In this document: piece by piece, positions 7,601 to 14,809 of the stretch
Numbering within the stretch: position 1 is the first letter of the stretch
How the letters are laid out: every line of letters starts with the position of its first letter
Source: Endozoicomonadaceae bacterium
GTDB taxonomy: Bacteria; Pseudomonadota; Gammaproteobacteria; Pseudomonadales; Endozoicomonadaceae
Assembly: GCA_015163815.1 (NCBI GenBank)
Contig: JAAOIJ010000109.1
Coordinates: forward strand, 1-15,158
Length of the DNA stretch: 15,158 nucleotides
Direction of reading: 5' to 3'
Notes under the pieces: generated by a model
Database searches by the model: none
Told to the model about the DNA's origin: nothing
The model's input: the letters and a program-made list of their open reading frames with translations, nothing else
Position numbers and translations under genes: made by a program

Positions 7601-8604
7601 CATTTTTCATCTAACCCCGATAATATCCGTGAAAATGTCAGGTTATTTTTTGCTATCAATTGATGATAAATATGACAATCCTCCCATTCTATATGAGCAG
7701 AATTTATCAATTGACCTTGCCCTGTAAGCCAACAAGTTCCTTTTAATTTAGATAATGGGATTACATGGTCATTTATTTTAAAATCGACTTGATTGGTTTG
7801 CAAATCACTCGTAATATGCCAATGATCGGGAGTCCAATCAATCCAATAAATACCTTTTATAAACCACGGTTCTAATACAAAATTAAAATTTTTATTCGGA
7901 CAAGTGACGTTTAATATAGATTTGATGTCTATTGGATCCATTTTTAAACAAGCTGTAATCGATAAAATTTCCTCTATATTATTCAACAATATATTGCCTG
8001 TAATATGACTTAATGCGCCATTAATACACTGCAATGAACGTACAATTAATTTCTGGTCTTGTTGCTCCATAAATAATTGTTTAATATTCAAATTATGATG
8101 ATTTATTCCATCCAATTCTTGAATCCATAACACGTGTATATTTTCAAGACGTACAGATTGAATCTTATGTAATGTCGATATATATTGATTCACATAAAGC
8201 ATCATATCTTGATTTGATGATTGTGTTGGTTTTAAGAAAAAGCGACCTTCTTGAATATGTAAATGATGAATAATTAATTTGAAAGACCATATAGATTGCA
8301 GTATATTGATTTTGATCGTCATTTTTTTTATTTTTTGCAATTCTGACTCTAAATAATGATTCATTTGAATAGAGACATTAGATAAGATTAATTTGGGATC
8401 AATGAAGATCATCATGCCAGATATAGACTGTATATTGACTTGAGCATCCAAGATAAGACTTAATTTTTTTTCAACTTCTTCTTGGAATAAATGTGTACGG
8501 GTTATAATAAAAATAGAAGCGATATAACTGGCAGCGAAGATCAATACTGCCCATAAAAATATTCTAAAAATTTTTTTAAAAAACACCAAGCGTATCTTAA
8601 TCAT
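4699..8604 (-). CDS. yhdP: YhdP-family AsmA-like envelope protein
   Basis: 1301 aa, close to the roughly 1270 aa of E. coli YhdP. Family members span the periplasm and act with TamB and YdbH in moving phospholipids between inner and outer membranes. Seen: one N-terminal membrane helix at about 11-35, then a very long, beta-rich hydrophilic region, and a C-terminal block with FNTPMKISGPSVNI, GVIDV and a hydrophobic LLPLVQNFSLLTLLLG stretch typical of the AsmA/YhdP C-terminus. The position directly downstream of rng in the same direction matches the E. coli rng-yhdP order and strengthens the call. The ATG at 8604 gives the expected short cytoplasmic lead before the helix; its Shine-Dalgarno is weak. 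aroA follows after 55 nt and may be cotranscribed. Pairwise identity cannot be judged here because this family diverges fast. Confidence 0.87.
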   Translation of the reverse strand: MIKIRLVFFKKIFRIFLWAVLIFAASYIASIFIITRTHLFQEEVEKKLSLILDAQVNIQSISGMMIFIDPKLILSNVSIQMNHYLESELQKIKKMTIKINILQSIWSFKLIIHHLHIQEGRFFLKPTQSSNQDMMLYVNQYISTLHKIQSVRLENIHVLWIQELDGINHHNLNIKQLFMEQQDQKLIVRSLQCINGALSHITGNILLNNIEEILSITACLKMDPIDIKSILNVTCPNKNFNFVLEPWFIKGIYWIDWTPDHWHITSDLQTNQVDFKINDHVIPLSKLKGTCWLTGQGQLINSAHIEWEDCHIYHQLIAKNNLTFSRILSGLDEKWQLEIPEISLHLLSSISQNIASLFSKYNQTLSNLKITGLLKDIKIELPLSLSSQMNQVNFLMNATVNNMSCAAWNKIPALEQVNGKIQMNAESGVFSFDSRKMGFHLTEIFEKSLPFQSVKGDLSWTINPQSVNLFSTQLAFILEDPLLDSKASGVVVFNLNIPFEKTKSTELQCNVMLSNVNTDQINLLYPVKKLNSELNHWMKDSLYAGKADNIQFIWDGVVNRLTPKNHTWSLLVDLKDISLHYHEHWPDIKKLNTRLYLNKSGLSVQGATGYLFDSYIENISIDVPYWQKNIINIKVNSALKGKDFTAFLQQSALNNILKKQPDNWKFSGVLDINFQLSLPLNNADEADVSLSANLRDLQCQLLAQDITVEHIVGQAYYSTKKGLYSDKLKAAFLNAPIEFDILTSINQKTTQIAMKADKTSIEEMKRFMPIEFSCIAVGDLQYTANVIINHQTDELILEGFSHLNDLHIHLPAPYMKRKHEALESFFRITFHDKNAHTIAFQYGSYCDGNWYTQNDQLLGGEITLNPTSKAKHQITVGEFILSGQLDRVDGVDWYRWYQKYIACSGTQNAFDRIVVTLNQLQINQLIYDRYTINQLDISGTILSDSKSPFSLLIQSQEIKGQLIKQFDEPCLLRLDYVALPLSYILDLKNEMKNDETQILKQHSILKYMNLSFLSECDVNIERLIVDNESIGSFNAYFIPDKSQWTFKNIHADFYGISALGQFTWSLADSLIKTAFDGQLKARSFDMISKKFNLDIPFSMKKIKLDLQIEWPGDPHQFCPKNAKGNINFKVSSGYLKSNLSTNPLSFLGVLNADTLVRRLKFDFSDLFHSGIAFDYIAGEAVFEEGLMNFNTPMKISGPSVNILIEGVIDVMDAEMDMSMMILLPLVQNFSLLTLLLGQPFLSGSLYLLSKVAGKKLAKRGGMRYLIEGSLRNPIIIADKIFDNKFKRKLKIDNKHDPLLSL

Positions 8605-8629
8605 TTTTTTACATTACTCTATCTGCATA

Positions 8630-8658
8630 GACATAGCTATTCAAAATAATCATGTCAA
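8630..8658 (-). promoter_or_regulatory. Candidate promoter for yhdP
   Basis: On the minus strand a perfect -35 TTGACA (8658-8653) is followed after 17 nt by TATGTC (8635-8630), only a half match to the -10 consensus. Transcription would begin about 20 nt before the yhdP ATG. It would let yhdP be expressed apart from rng, from which it is separated by 246 nt. Confidence 0.3.
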
Positions 8659-8850
8659 TGAAAAAAATGCATTCAATATATTTTAACTGAAGCTATGATA
8701 TGAAAAAAACAACTGAAATCTGAAAAGAATTTAAATCAACAGATTTGATCTCAATCATCTTATTATATGTTCATTCATTTTCCAAGTTGATATTTTTTAT
8801 ATCGCTTCAAACGTCTGTCAAATTCATCAGATTGAGTCCGTTAAAAATAC

Positions 8851-10320
8851 TCAAGTTTCTGAATATAAAGGAACTATATCAAATTCTTCTTGAGAATATT
8901 GAGGTTCGATTTGAAATCGAATACTTTTATTCAACATTGTTTCTAATTCAGCAACATGCACAGAATCTTCTTCTAATAATCGATCTAATATAGAATCAGA
9001 AGCTAATACCATATAATATTCACTATCATAATGACTCGCTTCACGAATAATTTCTCTAAAAATTTCATAACAAACTGTTTCTGCTGTTTTCAGTAATCCT
9101 TTACCTGCACAAGCTTTACAAGGTTCACATAAAATATTCTGTAATGATTCTCGTGTTCTTTGGCGAGTCATTTCCACCAAACCTAATTCAGATACTTGAC
9201 TAATATTTGTTTTAGCTGAATCTTGTTTTAAATTTTTATCTAAATGCTGATACACTTGCTTTTGATGTTCTAAATCTTGCATATCAATGAAATCAATGAT
9301 AATAATCCCTCCTAAATTACGCAATTTTAATTGTCGAACGAGCGTTGAAGCAGCTTCCATATTTGTTTTAAAAATAGTATCTTCTAAATTACGATGACCA
9401 ATAAAAGTACCGGTATTCACATCTATTGTTGTTAAAGCTTCTGTTTGATCGATCATCAGATATCCACCTGATTTTAATTGTACTTTTCGATCAAGCGAAA
9501 GATTAATATCTTCATCAATCGAGTACAAGTCAAATAAAGGTCTACTATCTGTATATAAATGCACTTTTCCTATCAAATGCGGAACTAATTTTCTAACAAA
9601 TTTATCTGATTTCTGATACGTTTTCAAACAATCAATTAAAATACGGTTAGTACTTTTAGAAGGCAAATCTCTAATCATACGCAATGATAATGATAAATCC
9701 TCATAAACACAAATAGGCGCCTGACACTTCTGGGATTGTTCAAAAATCGCATACCATAACTCAATTAAAAATTTTAAATCCATCTGAAGATCTACATTAT
9801 TTACAGATTCTGCGGCCGTGCGTATGATAAAACCTGTCGCATGATTAAACTTTTCCATTTCAAGTAATTGAACGAGCAAATGACGCAAACGCTCTCGTTC
9901 TTCTTTCAAATTAATTTTGAGTGAAACGCCTAAATGATTAGAACGTGGCATAAAAACTAAATATCTTGCAGGCAATGCAATATTTGTTGTTAATTTAGCA
10001 CCTTTCGAGCCTATAGGGTCTTTTGTGACTTGCACTAATAAATCTTGGCCTTCATGGAATAACTGGGCAATATTTGATTCATGACGCCAATCAAGCTTTG
10101 CAACATCACGCTCATGAATAAAAGCAGTACGTTCTAATCCAATATCAATAAAAGCAGCTTGCATTCCAGGCATAATTTTAACAACACGACCTTTATAAAT
10201 ATTGCCAACTAGGCCTCTTTTATTATGGCGCTCTATATATACTTCTTGCAAAATACCATGATCAACTAATGCGACCCTAGATTCCATTTCAGTTACATTC
10301 ACCAGTATTTCTTCATTCAT
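8851..10320 (-). CDS. rng: Ribonuclease G
   Basis: 489 aa, the length of E. coli RNase G. This is a 5'-end-dependent single-strand endoribonuclease that matures the 16S rRNA 5' end and degrades some mRNAs in the cytoplasm. Seen in order: the S1 domain start EILVNVT...VGNIYKGRV (4-45), the 5' sensor/RNase H-like region, the DNase I-like catalytic site with Asp300 (TTIDVNTG) and Asp343 (IIDFID), and the zinc link CxxCxxC at 398-404. KTAETVCYEIFREI follows, and the C-terminus is complete. The long scaffold tail that marks RNase E is absent. The ATG at 10320 is fixed by alignment of the N-terminus with the family. The sequence just before it is AAGGCCTCCTA, a weak Shine-Dalgarno with an unusual CCTCCT. 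Next downstream is yhdP, as in E. coli; the maf gene often found upstream is replaced by a UPF0126 gene. Confidence 0.96.
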   Translation of the reverse strand: MNEEILVNVTEMESRVALVDHGILQEVYIERHNKRGLVGNIYKGRVVKIMPGMQAAFIDIGLERTAFIHERDVAKLDWRHESNIAQLFHEGQDLLVQVTKDPIGSKGAKLTTNIALPARYLVFMPRSNHLGVSLKINLKEERERLRHLLVQLLEMEKFNHATGFIIRTAAESVNNVDLQMDLKFLIELWYAIFEQSQKCQAPICVYEDLSLSLRMIRDLPSKSTNRILIDCLKTYQKSDKFVRKLVPHLIGKVHLYTDSRPLFDLYSIDEDINLSLDRKVQLKSGGYLMIDQTEALTTIDVNTGTFIGHRNLEDTIFKTNMEAASTLVRQLKLRNLGGIIIIDFIDMQDLEHQKQVYQHLDKNLKQDSAKTNISQVSELGLVEMTRQRTRESLQNILCEPCKACAGKGLLKTAETVCYEIFREIIREASHYDSEYYMVLASDSILDRLLEEDSVHVAELETMLNKSIRFQIEPQYSQEEFDIVPLYSET

Positions 10321-10379
10321 TAGGAGGCCTTACTGGATAATAAAATAGGGATTTATGATGATATTATCTATTTTACACA

Positions 10380-10408
10380 AAAATTGAATTGATCATGCCT
10401 TCAATTTT
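10380..10408. terminator. A/T-rich hairpin between the UPF0126 gene and rng
   Basis: AAAATTGAA (10380-10388) and TTCAATTTT (10400-10408) are perfect complements with an 11-nt loop. On the minus strand the stem ends in TTTTT. Since it lies upstream of rng on the same strand, it could be an attenuator or leader hairpin of rng rather than an end signal. The stem has one G-C pair only. Confidence 0.25.
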
Positions 10409-10457
10409 AAGACAAAATGTCTAAAAAAATAAGATAACCTACACTAATGAACAGATA

Positions 10458-11072
10458 TTAATTTTGATACTCAAATTTAGGAATATTCCAATGCAAACAA
10501 ATAGCTAACATTCTAAGAGCAAATCCAAAAAATAAAGTTATTATAACAGCTACCGGATCAGGCACCATGAGTTTAATTAATAAAATATATAAAATACCTG
10601 TTACTAAGGCAACACTAGCATATAGCTCACTTTTAAAAATCAAAGGAATATCATCACATAAAATATCTCTCATTACGCCTCCAAAAATACCGGTAATAAT
10701 ACCTGCAAAAATTGCAATCGAAAAATCATGCCCATAAAAAATTGCTTTTTTGACGCCGACAACAGTAAAGACACTTAAACCTAAAGCATCTAAAGCTAAA
10801 AAAAATCCACGCAAACGTAACATATAAGGTGAAAAAATATAAACTGTCACTAATGATGCAACTGCAGTAACTGAAATATAAGGAGGATGTTCGATCCAAG
10901 TTAAAGGATGCGCATTTAATACAATATCTCGAACAGTCCCTCCACCTAAGGCCGTAATACAGCCTACAAACATCACGCCAAATAAGTCCATACTACGGCG
11001 CCCTGCAGCTAAAGCACCTGTCATCGCTTCTACAGTAATCCCGATTAAAAACAAAATAGTTAATAAATCCAT
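10458..11072 (-). CDS. UPF0126 / TRIC-like inner membrane protein (YicG/YadS family)
   Basis: 204 aa integral inner membrane protein with about seven hydrophobic segments. The UPF0126 family is related to trimeric intracellular cation channels, and bacterial members are thought to form trimeric cation channels; the physiological role is not settled. Seen: two internally repeated halves, each with a glycine-rich kink followed by RDI, namely ALGGGTVRDIVL (41-52) and GIFGGVMRDIL (128-138). The first half also has AAGRRSMDLFGVM, typical of the family. The ATG at 11072 is preceded by GAGGG 5 nt upstream. It lies 89 nt after dapF and 137 nt before rng, same strand; nothing in the sequence ties it functionally to either neighbour. 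Length matches the family. Confidence 0.9.
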   Translation of the reverse strand: MDLLTILFLIGITVEAMTGALAAGRRSMDLFGVMFVGCITALGGGTVRDIVLNAHPLTWIEHPPYISVTAVASLVTVYIFSPYMLRLRGFFLALDALGLSVFTVVGVKKAIFYGHDFSIAIFAGIITGIFGGVMRDILCDDIPLIFKSELYASVALVTGILYILLIKLMVPDPVAVIITLFFGFALRMLAICLHWNIPKFEYQN

Positions 11073-11112
11073 ACTGCCCTCAAATTTTCAAAAAAATACT
11101 CAAAATAGGTTC

Positions 11113-11130
11113 TATACTGCTTGCAGTATA
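11113..11130. promoter_or_regulatory. Palindrome between dapF and the UPF0126 gene
   Basis: TATACTGC (11113-11120) and GCAGTATA (11123-11130) are perfect 8-bp arms around TT. There is no T-run beside it, so an intrinsic terminator is unlikely. It could be an operator or an mRNA processing hairpin. The TATACT in the minus strand resembles a -10 element, but I found no matching -35. Confidence 0.35.
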
Positions 11131-11161
11131 ATACAAACAGAGTATATTATGCATTATTCCA

Positions 11162-12037
11162 CTAAGTTAATATGCGCTTTGTTTTTTTGATTTGCCCTTC
11201 AAAAACAGTATTTGTTGGACCAGTCATACACACTTCATCTTGCATATGATGCCAAGCAATATCTAAACGACCACCTCGTAATTGGACTGTGACAGTCGTA
11301 TCTGTTAATTGATTCAAAATGGCTGTCACAACAGCAGCGCAAGCACCACTACCGCAAGCCATTGTTTCTCCAACATGACGTTCATATACTCTCACATTCA
11401 TTTTATTCGAGGATTTATATTCAAAAAATCCAACATTACAACCATCTGGAAATCGCGGATCTTTTTGGATGCTTTGGCCTAAAAGTTCAATCACAGGGTC
11501 AGACCAAAAATCACCACTATTTTGAATACTGTCATAATTTACAACAGCATGCGGGTTGTCCATGGACAGCACTGTGAATAAAAACTCATATTCATTTGAT
11601 TTAAAAAGATACTGTGATCGTGCATTCGTTTTATCCGTTATAAATGGAATCACTTTCGGTTCAAATTCTGGAAGCCCCATATTCACTGAAATATCATGCT
11701 GATCATGATATATTGCATGCATAATACGATTTTCAGTCTGAATAACAAGCTTTTTTTGAATAGATAATTTTTTATCATGAATAAACTGCACTAAACAACG
11801 CAACCCATTACCACATTGCATAGCTTGCGTCCCATTTGCATTAAAAATACGATAAAAAAAATCGACATTAGGAGATAGCGGTGGTTCAACAATTAATAAT
11901 TGATCAAAACCAATACCTGTCTGTCGATGACTCCATACTTTAATATCATCTGGTGTCAGATTAACAGCTTGCGTAACACCATTGATGACCATAAAGTCAT
12001 TCCCTAAACCGTGCATTTTAGTAAAACGTAATAACAT
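11162..12037 (-). CDS. dapF: Diaminopimelate epimerase
   Basis: 291 aa. Converts LL- to meso-diaminopimelate, the lysine precursor and peptidoglycan cross-linking residue; a cytoplasmic, cofactor-free two-cysteine racemase. Seen: the N-terminal FTKMHGLGNDFMV (5-17), first catalytic cysteine in MQCGNGLRC (Cys75), substrate-binding NPHAVV (161-166), RVYERHVGET (216-225) and second catalytic cysteine in ACGSGACAAVV (Cys228). Length is slightly above the usual 275-280 aa. The ATG at 12037 places the conserved start a few residues in, as in other proteobacteria. It starts 3 nt after the lysA stop, so translation is probably coupled; its weak GAGAAG ribosome binding site lies inside the end of lysA. 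Confidence 0.96.
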   Translation of the reverse strand: MLLRFTKMHGLGNDFMVINGVTQAVNLTPDDIKVWSHRQTGIGFDQLLIVEPPLSPNVDFFYRIFNANGTQAMQCGNGLRCLVQFIHDKKLSIQKKLVIQTENRIMHAIYHDQHDISVNMGLPEFEPKVIPFITDKTNARSQYLFKSNEYEFLFTVLSMDNPHAVVNYDSIQNSGDFWSDPVIELLGQSIQKDPRFPDGCNVGFFEYKSSNKMNVRVYERHVGETMACGSGACAAVVTAILNQLTDTTVTVQLRGGRLDIAWHHMQDEVCMTGPTNTVFEGQIKKTKRILT

Positions 12038-12040
12038 AGC

Positions 12041-13291
12041 TTATATCTTCTCTAATTGACATAAATCATGATAGGATCCACGTTGACGAATGACATGCCA
12101 AGTATTATCTGTCACTAACACTTCAGCAGGCTTTAGTCGCGTATTATAATTAGAAGCCATACTCATACCATACGCACCTACATCTAAAATACTTAAATAA
12201 TCACCTGGTTTAATCATTAAATGATGAGAACAAAACTGATCTGATGTTTCACAAACAGGTCCAACAACATGATAAGATTCAGCAGAACCTGATCGTACTT
12301 TTAATTCACAGATTCGATGTTTTGCATGATACAGAGCAGGACGCAATAAATCATTCATACCGGCATCAATCATTGCAAATGTTTTATTTTTTTGATGTTT
12401 AATTAAGTTGACTTGCGTTAATAATACACCAGACTCTCCAATAATAGAGCGCCCAGGTTCTAAAAATAAAGATTCAGAGCGACCTTGTAATGGCGAGCAT
12501 AATGTATCAATATAAGACTCAATGGTTGGCATGATCATAGTGGGTTCGTAAGGAATACCTAATCCACCTCCCATATCAATATGCTGTAGTGTAATATTAT
12601 TTTTTTTCAAATACGAAACTAAATCAAAAACGCGCGTCAACGCATCTGAAAAAGGAGCAAGATCTGTCAGTTGAGATCCAATATGACAAGCAACTCCAAT
12701 AGGGCGTAATACAGAAGATTTTGCAGCTACAAGATATAATTTTTTAGCTAAAGGAATATCAATACCGAACTTGTTTTTTTCTAATCCAGTTGAAATATAA
12801 GGATGTGTTTTAGGGTCAATATCTAGATTAACACGAAAAGCAATATCAATCATTGTTTTATTGTGTTCGGCTAAATATTGAATTTGATTCAATTCCGCTT
12901 CAGATTCAATATTAAAACAATGGATCCCTAGTGCAATCGCTGCGTTTAATTCATATTCGGTTTTACTGACTCCTGAAAAAATATTTTTTTTTGCTGAACC
13001 ATTAGCGCGAATAACACGATCTAATTCACCAAAAGAAACCACATCAAAACCAATATTTTCTGCAGCTATATTTTTTAAAATCGTTAAATTAGAATTGGCT
13101 TTAACGGCATAATGAATTTGGTGTTTTTGTGTTGCTGTTTGATATTTTTTTAGCGCATTCATATAACGCGTAATACGAGACATAAAACAAGCTTTTGAAT
13201 ACACATAGGTGGGCGTCCCAACTTTCGAAATGATATCATACAGTCGTACTTTTTCCATATATAATTCATGATTAATATAATTAATCGTCAT
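12041..13291 (-). CDS. lysA: Diaminopimelate decarboxylase
   Basis: 416 aa. Decarboxylates meso-diaminopimelate to L-lysine, the last step of the pathway; a cytoplasmic, pyridoxal-phosphate-dependent, alanine-racemase-fold enzyme active as a dimer. Seen: the PLP lysine in HYAVKANSN (Lys64), HIGSQ (203-207), phosphate-binding GGGLGIPY (241-248), EPGRSI (278-283), MIDAGMNDLLRP (307-318), active-site CETSD (Cys347) and GAYGMSMASNYN (372-383). Length is typical. The ATG at 13291 is preceded by AGAGAG about 7 nt upstream. lysA heads the minus-strand series and is followed 3 nt later by dapF, giving a two-gene unit for the last lysine steps. No small LptM/LppL lipoprotein gene, often found upstream of lysA in other gammaproteobacteria, is present. 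Confidence 0.97.
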   Translation of the reverse strand: MTINYINHELYMEKVRLYDIISKVGTPTYVYSKACFMSRITRYMNALKKYQTATQKHQIHYAVKANSNLTILKNIAAENIGFDVVSFGELDRVIRANGSAKKNIFSGVSKTEYELNAAIALGIHCFNIESEAELNQIQYLAEHNKTMIDIAFRVNLDIDPKTHPYISTGLEKNKFGIDIPLAKKLYLVAAKSSVLRPIGVACHIGSQLTDLAPFSDALTRVFDLVSYLKKNNITLQHIDMGGGLGIPYEPTMIMPTIESYIDTLCSPLQGRSESLFLEPGRSIIGESGVLLTQVNLIKHQKNKTFAMIDAGMNDLLRPALYHAKHRICELKVRSGSAESYHVVGPVCETSDQFCSHHLMIKPGDYLSILDVGAYGMSMASNYNTRLKPAEVLVTDNTWHVIRQRGSYHDLCQLEKI

Positions 13292-13375
13292 AATTTACTC
13301 TCTAATCAAGTCATTGCATTATTCAATAGAGAAATAGTTTAGATCAGTTTATATCATGCAGTATTTTATTTTCTA

Positions 13376-13404
13376 TATATATGAAAAATAAAAAAATCTA
13401 TCAA
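13376..13404 (-). promoter_or_regulatory. Candidate sigma-70 promoter for lysA-dapF
   Basis: On the minus strand TTGATA (13404-13399) is followed after exactly 17 nt by TATATA (13381-13376). The spacer is T-rich. Transcription would start near 13369, giving a leader of nearly 80 nt before the lysA ATG. No lysine riboswitch fits in so short a leader, and none was recognised. Confidence 0.45.
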
Positions 13405-13574
13405 ATACCCGACATATAAAATGCAGATTACATTCAAATAAAACGACTTATTTGACACTATAATACGCCATTCATTCACATTTAAAAACTACTTTAAAAT
13501 ATTCAAAGTAAAAATAAAGACTCAATACTGATGAATTATTTCATTCATTTAATCAACAAGAATAATAAAGTGCG

Positions 13575-13583
13575 TGTTATAAT
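13575..13583 (+). promoter_or_regulatory. Extended -10 promoter candidate for the dsbG-like gene
   Basis: TGTTATAAT matches the extended -10 pattern TGnTATAAT perfectly. No good -35 lies upstream, which extended -10 promoters can tolerate. Start of transcription would be near 13590, about 80 nt before the ATG at 13669. Confidence 0.45.
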
Positions 13584-13588
13584 TGAAA

Positions 13589-13613
13589 GTGATCAATTTA
13601 AATAAATGATCAC
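13589..13613. promoter_or_regulatory. Inverted repeat overlapping the predicted transcription start (possible operator)
   Basis: GTGATCA (13589-13595) and TGATCAC (13607-13613) are perfect 7-bp arms separated by 11 A/T bases. It begins 5 nt after the extended -10, so a bound dimer would block transcription. The spacing is too wide for a standard CRP site. It could also fold as a 5' leader hairpin. Confidence 0.35.
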
Positions 13614-13668
13614 CACATAAAATAATCATGTTATTTTTTATTCACTAAGATTATCTGTATTAAAAAAT

Positions 13669-14529
13669 ATGAAGATTTATAGGCCATCCGTCATACTATT
13701 TATACTACTGATCATCCTTTGTGCTGTTATGGGTTTATCCATGCTGCAGTCTCAGGATGAAAAAAATATGTTAGAAGCAATTCATAAAATAGCAGACACG
13801 CATTTTTCAATTCAGAAAACCTTTCAAGTCAAACCTTATCACTTAACAGGTTATGTATTACAACCTAAAGATGCAGAACAAGACCCTACGATTCTCTACA
13901 CTCAAAATAAAACTGGTTTAATTTTTCTTGGTGCTATTTTTGATATCACAGGCAATCCTTTAACAGAAGAACATACTAAACAACACCTTTTTCCAGAATT
14001 TGCTAAAAAGTTTATCCATACTGTGTCTAAAGAAAATTGGTTTTTAATTGGCTCTCCATCTGCTCCGCATCAAGTCTATTTTATTGGAGAACCTAATTGT
14101 ACTATTTGTCATCGATTATATCTAGATTTAAAACCTTTTATAGAGCAAAAAAAATTAGCAATACGATGGATCATGGTATCTTTTATAGATAAAACGAGTC
14201 TCAATAAAGCAGCTGCTATTTTACAAGCAAAAGATCCAGTGGTCGCATTAAATGAACTACATAACACAGAAGTATTTAAGCCAATACCAGACAATCAAAT
14301 TACAGAATCTACTCAACAAATAATACAAAATAACTTACAAATTATTGCAAATAATACGACAATTAGTGCACCCATACTGTTTTTTATAGATCATAAACAA
14401 CGTCCAATTCGAATCAATGGCTACCCAAGCAGGCCTTTACCGGAATTCGTATCTATGCTAGGAAGATTACCTGATTCACCTGATTCATCTAATCTTCCAG
14501 TCATACCTGAAAAAAGCGACAAGCAATGA
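13669..14529 (+). CDS. DsbG/DsbC-like thiol:disulfide interchange protein
   Basis: 286 aa periplasm-facing thioredoxin-fold protein, likely a disulfide isomerase, reductase or chaperone. Seen: a hydrophobic N-terminal segment at 8-26 without a clear signal peptidase or lipobox site, so probably a membrane anchor; a DsbC/DsbG-type N-terminal domain (about 35-120); the active site NCTICH with Cys144 and Cys147; RWIMVSFIDKTSLNKAAAIL (165-184), matching the DsbG region with SKAAAIL-like sequence; and the cis-proline loop SAPILFF (Pro235). The CxxC dipeptide is Thr-Ile, not the Pro-Tyr of DsbG, and Ala rather than Thr precedes the cis-proline. A proline-rich tail follows residue 267. The ATG at 13669 has no good Shine-Dalgarno. 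No DsbD partner is nearby. Whether it is DsbG proper or a specialised paralogue cannot be decided here. Confidence 0.82.
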   Translation: MKIYRPSVILFILLIILCAVMGLSMLQSQDEKNMLEAIHKIADTHFSIQKTFQVKPYHLTGYVLQPKDAEQDPTILYTQNKTGLIFLGAIFDITGNPLTEEHTKQHLFPEFAKKFIHTVSKENWFLIGSPSAPHQVYFIGEPNCTICHRLYLDLKPFIEQKKLAIRWIMVSFIDKTSLNKAAAILQAKDPVVALNELHNTEVFKPIPDNQITESTQQIIQNNLQIIANNTTISAPILFFIDHKQRPIRINGYPSRPLPEFVSMLGRLPDSPDSSNLPVIPEKSDKQ

Positions 14530-14585
14530 TATGATCAGTTCATAGCATTCAATTGATTGCAATATTAAAAAAAAATTAGATAAAA

Positions 14586-14650
14586 AATGCCTGTTTTTCT
14601 ATACAAAAATAATGACAATACAGAATGGCCTGTATAAAAACAAGCCATTC
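14586..14650. terminator. Overlapping hairpins downstream of the dsbG-like gene
   Basis: GAATGGC (14623-14629) pairs with GCCATTC (14644-14650), with three further pairs after one mismatch. A longer imperfect arm at 14586-14604 can instead pair with 14632-14649. The two folds share the same right arm and exclude each other. No T-run follows on the plus strand, so simple intrinsic termination is not shown. Confidence 0.3.
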
Positions 14651-14809
14651 AAACGTTACTTAAAGATTCAACGTGAAAGCAACGGTACTCATTCTGCCTT
14701 TTCAATCAAAACACTGCACCATGATAATGCGCACTCACGCTGAAATGAATCGAATACATGACGGTAATTTTTTGAATGCACATTCTAACGAAATGCCTTC
14801 CATATGCTC

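Larger units (their letters stand above)
13292..13668. other. Divergent intergenic region between lysA and the dsbG-like gene
   Basis: 377 nt, very AT-rich, with no supportable gene. It holds a lysA promoter candidate (13376-13404, minus), an extended -10 (13575-13583, plus) and an inverted repeat just after it (13589-13613). A second TATAAT at 13459-13464 follows directly after TTGACA; the two overlap in position rather than pairing at 17 nt, so its use is uncertain. An imperfect A/T inverted repeat around TATATATAT at about 13364-13395 overlaps the lysA promoter. Confidence 0.5.

Noticed and set aside
8745..8993. Plus-strand open frame of 82 codons across the rng end and the rng-yhdP gap
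   Set aside because: It overlaps the conserved RNase G C-terminus, has no visible ribosome binding site and its Ile/Leu/Phe-rich product looks like AT-rich noise.
13292..13668. Lysine riboswitch or small lipoprotein (LptM) gene upstream of lysA
   Set aside because: The likely leader is only about 80 nt, too short for a lysine riboswitch, and no minus-strand frame with a lipobox is present.
14735..14803. 22-codon minus-strand ORF
   Set aside because: Too short, without a ribosome binding site, and not part of a recognisable family.
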